Below, piece by piece: positions 60,763 to 64,000 of a DNA stretch of 64,000 bases. The position numbers and the translations under genes are program-made. The stretch is from CAVTRI01 sp963737075 (GTDB taxonomy: Bacteria; Actinomycetota; Acidimicrobiia; Acidimicrobiales; Palsa-688), in assembly GCA_963737075.1 (NCBI GenBank), contig CAVTRI010000002.1, positions 2,604,001 through 2,668,000 on the forward strand. Reading direction: 5' to 3'. The notes beneath the pieces were generated by a model. The model made no database searches and was not told where the DNA came from. It worked only from the letters and a program-made list of their open reading frames with translations. The stretch's first letter is position 1. Each line of letters opens with the position of its first letter.

Positions 60763-62874
60763 ATGGGCGGCGAGTCGCGACTCCGGACAGCCGCAGGAGT
60801 GACGCTCGTCGAAGGGGCGGCGTTCCTGGTCTGCGCACCGAACGGTGAAGTTGCGCCCTCCTCCGCTGAGGGCCTGTTCTTTCGCGATTGCCGATTCCTG
60901 TCTCGCTGGCAGCTGACCGTCAACGACCAGGCCCCTGAGATCCTCGCTCATAACACTCCGGAGGCCTATGCCGGCACGCTCGTGGCCCGTGTCCATCCCC
61001 GGCCAGGCGTCACCGACTCGTCGCTCATGGTGCTGCGCCATCGGTACGTCGGCCGAGGCATGCGAGAGGACCTGGTGATTCGCAATTTCGGGGACGAGCC
61101 GGCCTATTGCGCCGTCAGCCTCGCCTACGGCGCCGACTTCGCCGACCTGTTCGCCGTCAAGGAAGGACGCAACGGTGGCGATGGCGCGGCCGTCGAGCAC
61201 GAGGGCGGAGACGTGGTGTTCCGGGTCCGCCAGGGGGGCCATCAACGGGCGCTACGAGTCGTGCTGTCTCACCCAGCGGTCCTGGACGGCGACACCGCGC
61301 GATGGGAGCTGATCGTGCCGCCGAAGGGAGAGTGGACATTGTGCCAGCAGTTTTCCTGCACCATCGATGAGGACGAGATCGAGCCGCAGTGGCTGTGCGG
61401 CCAGCCGGTGGCCCGGGCCGCGCCCGCTCAGCGGATGGCGGCGTGGAGGCGAAGCGTTCCCGTCCTTGACACGGACCACGAGGGGCTTCGTACCGCTGTC
61501 GCCACAAGCGCGGAGGATCTCGGGGCGCTGCGGATCTTCGACCCGGAGCACCCGGAGCGAACCGTCGTGGCGGCGGGTGCCCCGTGGTTCATGTCCCTGT
61601 CCGGTCGGGACTCGCTGATCAGCGCGTGGATGGCTCTGATCGTCGAGCCCGATCTGGCGCTCGGGACGCTGCAAACTCTGGCCCGCTTTCAGGGGAAGGA
61701 CGTCAATCCCCGCACCGAGGAGGAGCCCGGACGCATCCTCCACGACCTGCGCTTTGGTGACGCGCCGGGGCTGTCGCTGGATGGCGGCCCGATCTACTAC
61801 GGCACCGCGGACGCCACGCCGCTGTTCGTGATGCTGCTCGGCGAGCTGCGCCGGTGGGGCCTGGCGTGGGAGGCGGTCGACGACCTGCTCCCTCACGCCG
61901 ACCGGGCGATCGACTGGGTCGAGTCCTTTGGCGACCGTGACGGCGACGGCTACGTGGAGTACCAACGGGCGTCCGACCGCGGGCTGCGCAACCAGGGCTG
62001 GAAGGACTCGGCCGACGCCGTGCGGTTTGCGGACGGTCGGCTGGCCGAGCCGCCCATCGCGTTGGCCGAGGTCCAGGGGTACGTGTACGGGGCGTACCTG
62101 GCCCGGGCGTTCTTCGCGGCCGAGCAGGGTGACGCCTCGCTGTCCGCTTCGCTGCGCGCTCGCGCGGCCGACCTGAAGGCGGCTTTCAACCAGGACTTCT
62201 GGCTCGCCGACCGGGGCTGGCTGGCTATGGGCCTGGACCGGGACAAACGGCCCATCGACGCCCTGACGTCCAACATGGGCCACTGCCTGTGGACCGGGAT
62301 CCTCGACGCCGACAAGGCCGATGCCGCCGCCAAGCGGCTGCTGTCCCCGGAGATGTTCAGCGGCTGGGGGATCCGCACCCTGGGCACGTCGATGGCGGGG
62401 TACAACCCGCTGTCGTATCACCGGGGCTCCGTGTGGCCGCACGACAACGCGATTTGCGCCGCCGGACTGATGCGCTACGGATACGTGCGGGAGGCGCAGA
62501 GGGTGATCGTGGGCATGCTCGACGCTGCCGCCGCGCAGGGCGGCCGGCTTCCGGAGCTGTTCAGCGGGCTGGAGAGGCTGGAGCTGCCGCTGGTGGTGCC
62601 GTTCCCGACCTCGTGCTCACCGCAGGCGTGGGCGGCGGCGTCCCCGCTGCTGATGCTGCGCACGCTCCTGCGGCTCGACCCGTGGGTGCCGAGAGGCAAG
62701 GTGTGGCTGCGACCCGCCCTTCCCGAGCGCATCGAGCACCTGCACGTGGGACGCATCCCGCTGGCGGGCGCCCGGGTGTCGGTCACCGTCGACGGCGACA
62801 AGGTGTCGGTCGACGGGCTACCCGAGGACCTAGAGCTGGTGGAGGCCCCCCGCCACCCACTGACGGGCTCTTAG
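60763..62874 (+). CDS. Glycogen debranching enzyme N-terminal domain protein (amylo-alpha-1,6-glucosidase-like)
   Basis: A 703-residue protein. The first ~200 residues match the GDE N-terminal bis-domain (GLFFRDCRFLSRWQLTVND, SLMVLRHRYVGRGMREDLVI). The remainder is an (alpha/alpha)6 glucosidase-like domain: APWFMSLSGRDSLISAWMAL, RNQGWKDSADAVRFADG with a possible catalytic acid, and GYNPLSYHRGSVWPHDNAIC. It may hydrolyse alpha-1,6 branches or another alpha-glucoside. ATG at 60763, 126 bases from the divergent sufC. Confidence 0.88.
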   Translation: MGGESRLRTAAGVTLVEGAAFLVCAPNGEVAPSSAEGLFFRDCRFLSRWQLTVNDQAPEILAHNTPEAYAGTLVARVHPRPGVTDSSLMVLRHRYVGRGMREDLVIRNFGDEPAYCAVSLAYGADFADLFAVKEGRNGGDGAAVEHEGGDVVFRVRQGGHQRALRVVLSHPAVLDGDTARWELIVPPKGEWTLCQQFSCTIDEDEIEPQWLCGQPVARAAPAQRMAAWRRSVPVLDTDHEGLRTAVATSAEDLGALRIFDPEHPERTVVAAGAPWFMSLSGRDSLISAWMALIVEPDLALGTLQTLARFQGKDVNPRTEEEPGRILHDLRFGDAPGLSLDGGPIYYGTADATPLFVMLLGELRRWGLAWEAVDDLLPHADRAIDWVESFGDRDGDGYVEYQRASDRGLRNQGWKDSADAVRFADGRLAEPPIALAEVQGYVYGAYLARAFFAAEQGDASLSASLRARAADLKAAFNQDFWLADRGWLAMGLDRDKRPIDALTSNMGHCLWTGILDADKADAAAKRLLSPEMFSGWGIRTLGTSMAGYNPLSYHRGSVWPHDNAICAAGLMRYGYVREAQRVIVGMLDAAAAQGGRLPELFSGLERLELPLVVPFPTSCSPQAWAAASPLLMLRTLLRLDPWVPRGKVWLRPALPERIEHLHVGRIPLAGARVSVTVDGDKVSVDGLPEDLELVEAPRHPLTGS

Positions 62875-62880
62875 GTCGGC

Positions 62881-62992
62881 GAACTTTAACGAGTTGTTTG
62901 CCGTGGACCTCGAACTTCTACGAGTTCTCGCGCGTATACGCGCGGTTTGTCGTTGAAGTTCGACCGCTCGGGCGAACTTCTCGTAAAAGTTC
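62881..62992. repeat. Nested palindrome and repeated GAACTT motifs between convergent genes
   Basis: CGCGCGTATACGCGCG (62929-62944) is a perfect palindrome. CGAACTTC (62911-62918) and GAAGTTCG (62955-62962) flank it symmetrically with the same centre (62936.5), and ACGA/TCGT inside them also pair. Related GAACTT...ACGAG motifs lie at 62881 and 62974. It is richer in A/T than neighbouring DNA. Confidence 0.85.
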
Positions 62993-63012
62993 CGATGCGG
63001 GGCGCGTCGGGG

Positions 63013-63624
63013 CTACCAACCGCGGTCGATCCACTCCTGCAGGTGCGGTCGCTCGTCGCCGATCTTGGTGTCGGCCCCGTGGCCTGGCAGGACCAGCGTC
63101 TCGGCCGGCAGCGTGGCGAACAGTCGGTCCTCGATCGACCGGATGATGGTCGGGAAATCCCCTCCAGGGAACTGCGTCGCCCCGGGACCGCCAGGGAACA
63201 ACGTGTCTCCGCTGAAGAGGACGGGGGAGCCTTCGAGCCGGAAGCTCATCGACCCCGGGGTGTGGCCGGGGGTGGCGATCGTGTGCAGCCGGAGCCGTCC
63301 GACCTCGATGACTGAGCCGTCCTCGAGCACGAAGTCGTAGGAGGGCAGCATGGCGGCGTCGGCCGCCGTCACGCCGACCTCGTAGCCCGCGTCCCGCACG
63401 GCTGGGACGGCCTGGATGTGGTCCCAGTGGCCGTGGGTCTCCAGCACGTGGCGGACCCCGAGCCGGCGGCAGAGGTCGAGGAGCTTGTCGTGCTCGTTGG
63501 CGGCGTCGAGGAGGACGGCGTCGCCCGTCTGCTTGCAGCGCAGCACGAACACGTTGTTGTCCATCGGGCCGACGACCAGTTTGTGGATCTCTGCTTGCGT
63601 GTCCTCGTAGTGCAGGGTGTTCAT
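63013..63624 (-). CDS. MBL-fold hydrolase, glyoxalase II-like
   Basis: A 203-residue metallo-hydrolase. Metal ligands are in LETHGHWDHIQAVP, TPGHTPGSMSF, LFSGDTLFPGG and LVLPGHGADT. The GGPGATQFPGGDFPTII segment is common in the glyoxalase II-like subgroup of actinobacteria. ATG at 63624. It follows the gamma-carbonic anhydrase gene by 15 bases and is probably co-transcribed. Confidence 0.9.
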   Translation of the reverse strand: MNTLHYEDTQAEIHKLVVGPMDNNVFVLRCKQTGDAVLLDAANEHDKLLDLCRRLGVRHVLETHGHWDHIQAVPAVRDAGYEVGVTAADAAMLPSYDFVLEDGSVIEVGRLRLHTIATPGHTPGSMSFRLEGSPVLFSGDTLFPGGPGATQFPGGDFPTIIRSIEDRLFATLPAETLVLPGHGADTKIGDERPHLQEWIDRGW

Positions 63625-63639
63625 GGTGCTGCCTCCTGT

Positions 63640-64000
63640 CTAATCCAACCGGCGAAGATTCCCGCGGTAGCGGCGGGTGTTGTCCAGGTACACCTGGGCC
63701 ATGCGGGCGATCTCCTCGGCGTTGGACCGGCCGGGTTTGACCACCGCGGGCACCCCGATGGCGAGGGCGGCGGGGGGCACATCGAGGTCGTTGGTGACGA
63801 CCGCGCCAGCGCCGACCGTCGCCCCCTCGCCGATGCGGGCTCGGTGAAGCACGACCGACCCGACGCCGATCAGCGCCCGGTCCTCGACCGTGCACCCCTC
63901 CAGGTGGGCCTGGTGGCCGACGACGACCCAGTTGCCCACGGTGGTGTCGAGCTCGCGGGTGGCGTGGATGACGGCGCAGTCCTGGATGCTGGTGGCGTCG
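63640..64000 (-). CDS. Gamma-carbonic anhydrase family protein (5' end outside window)
   Basis: The C-terminal ~119 residues of a left-handed beta-helix protein; the frame is open to the window edge. SIQDCAVIHA, GHQAHLEGCTVEDRALIGVG and GAVVTNDLDVPPAALAIGVP are hexapeptide-repeat motifs. The His residues in VVVGHQAHLEG match the metal ligands of this family. It may be a carbonic anhydrase or an acyltransferase-like relative. Confidence 0.85.
   Translation of the reverse strand, partial: DATSIQDCAVIHATRELDTTVGNWVVVGHQAHLEGCTVEDRALIGVGSVVLHRARIGEGATVGAGAVVTNDLDVPPAALAIGVPAVVKPGRSNAEEIARMAQVYLDNTRRYRGNLRRLD

Overview
The window is gene-dense, GC-rich DNA from one bacterial chromosome segment. 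Many GTG starts, 4-base start/stop overlaps, F420-type LLM oxidoreductases, WS/DGAT acyltransferase, DUF501 and DUF3039 proteins, a PaaX-type regulator, Ni-superoxide dismutase and a SufB/SufD/SufC/SufS/SufU iron-sulfur system all point to an actinobacterium, plausibly Acidimicrobiia-like (placement inferred from gene content only). No phage, plasmid, integrase, transposase or CRISPR locus is visible.

Layout: 0-11.3 kb is a molybdenum-hydroxylase cluster of the form II CO dehydrogenase-like type: large subunit (cut by the window edge), small, second large, and medium subunits, CoxD-like AAA+ and CoxE-like VWA maturation proteins, XdhC in two pieces, MocA and CoxG. A cupredoxin lipoprotein and an ECF sigma/anti-sigma pair sit inside it. 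11.3-17.2 kb holds a DUF501-Ppx fusion, RimJ, the divergent sodX/sodN pair, a large LuxR-type ATPase regulator and tRNA-Leu(UAA). 17.7-26.3 kb: SDR, quinone reductase, LLM oxidoreductase, NlpC/P60 hydrolase, a frameshifted fumC, an AHSA1/ArsR operon divergent from clpP, and two less-known proteins. 26.5-31.5 kb: malyl-CoA lyase-like, methylsuccinyl-CoA dehydrogenase-like and MaoC hydratase genes that together look like part of an ethylmalonyl-CoA pathway, plus a methyltransferase and mutY. 31.6-37.6 kb: MBL hydrolase, oligopeptidase B, LLM oxidoreductase, wax ester synthase family.

37.8-44.3 kb carries sufB, then an ArsR/SRPBCC/VOC module, a membrane protein and a TetR regulator, then sufD, a Rieske ferredoxin and sufC. 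A second sufC with sufS and sufU lies on the opposite strand at 58.2-60.6 kb. 44.3-50 kb: MFS exporter, ArsR-type regulator, fatty acid desaturase, PaaX regulator and a dense palindromic repeat array. 50-58 kb: ABC-2 export system, nucleotide cyclase domain fused to a Cys-rich motif, second NlpC/P60 protein, thiolase, DUF3039 protein and ferredoxin reductase. 60.8-64 kb: glycogen debranching-type enzyme, a nested palindrome, an MBL hydrolase and a partial gamma-carbonic anhydrase.

Several genes are broken by one base (fumC, sufD), lack a normal start (mocA, sufD) or are split at a G-rich tract (xdhC); this may reflect residual sequence errors and should be considered when using the coordinates. 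Three genes have palindromes lying directly on their start codons, two of them with a good promoter at leaderless spacing.
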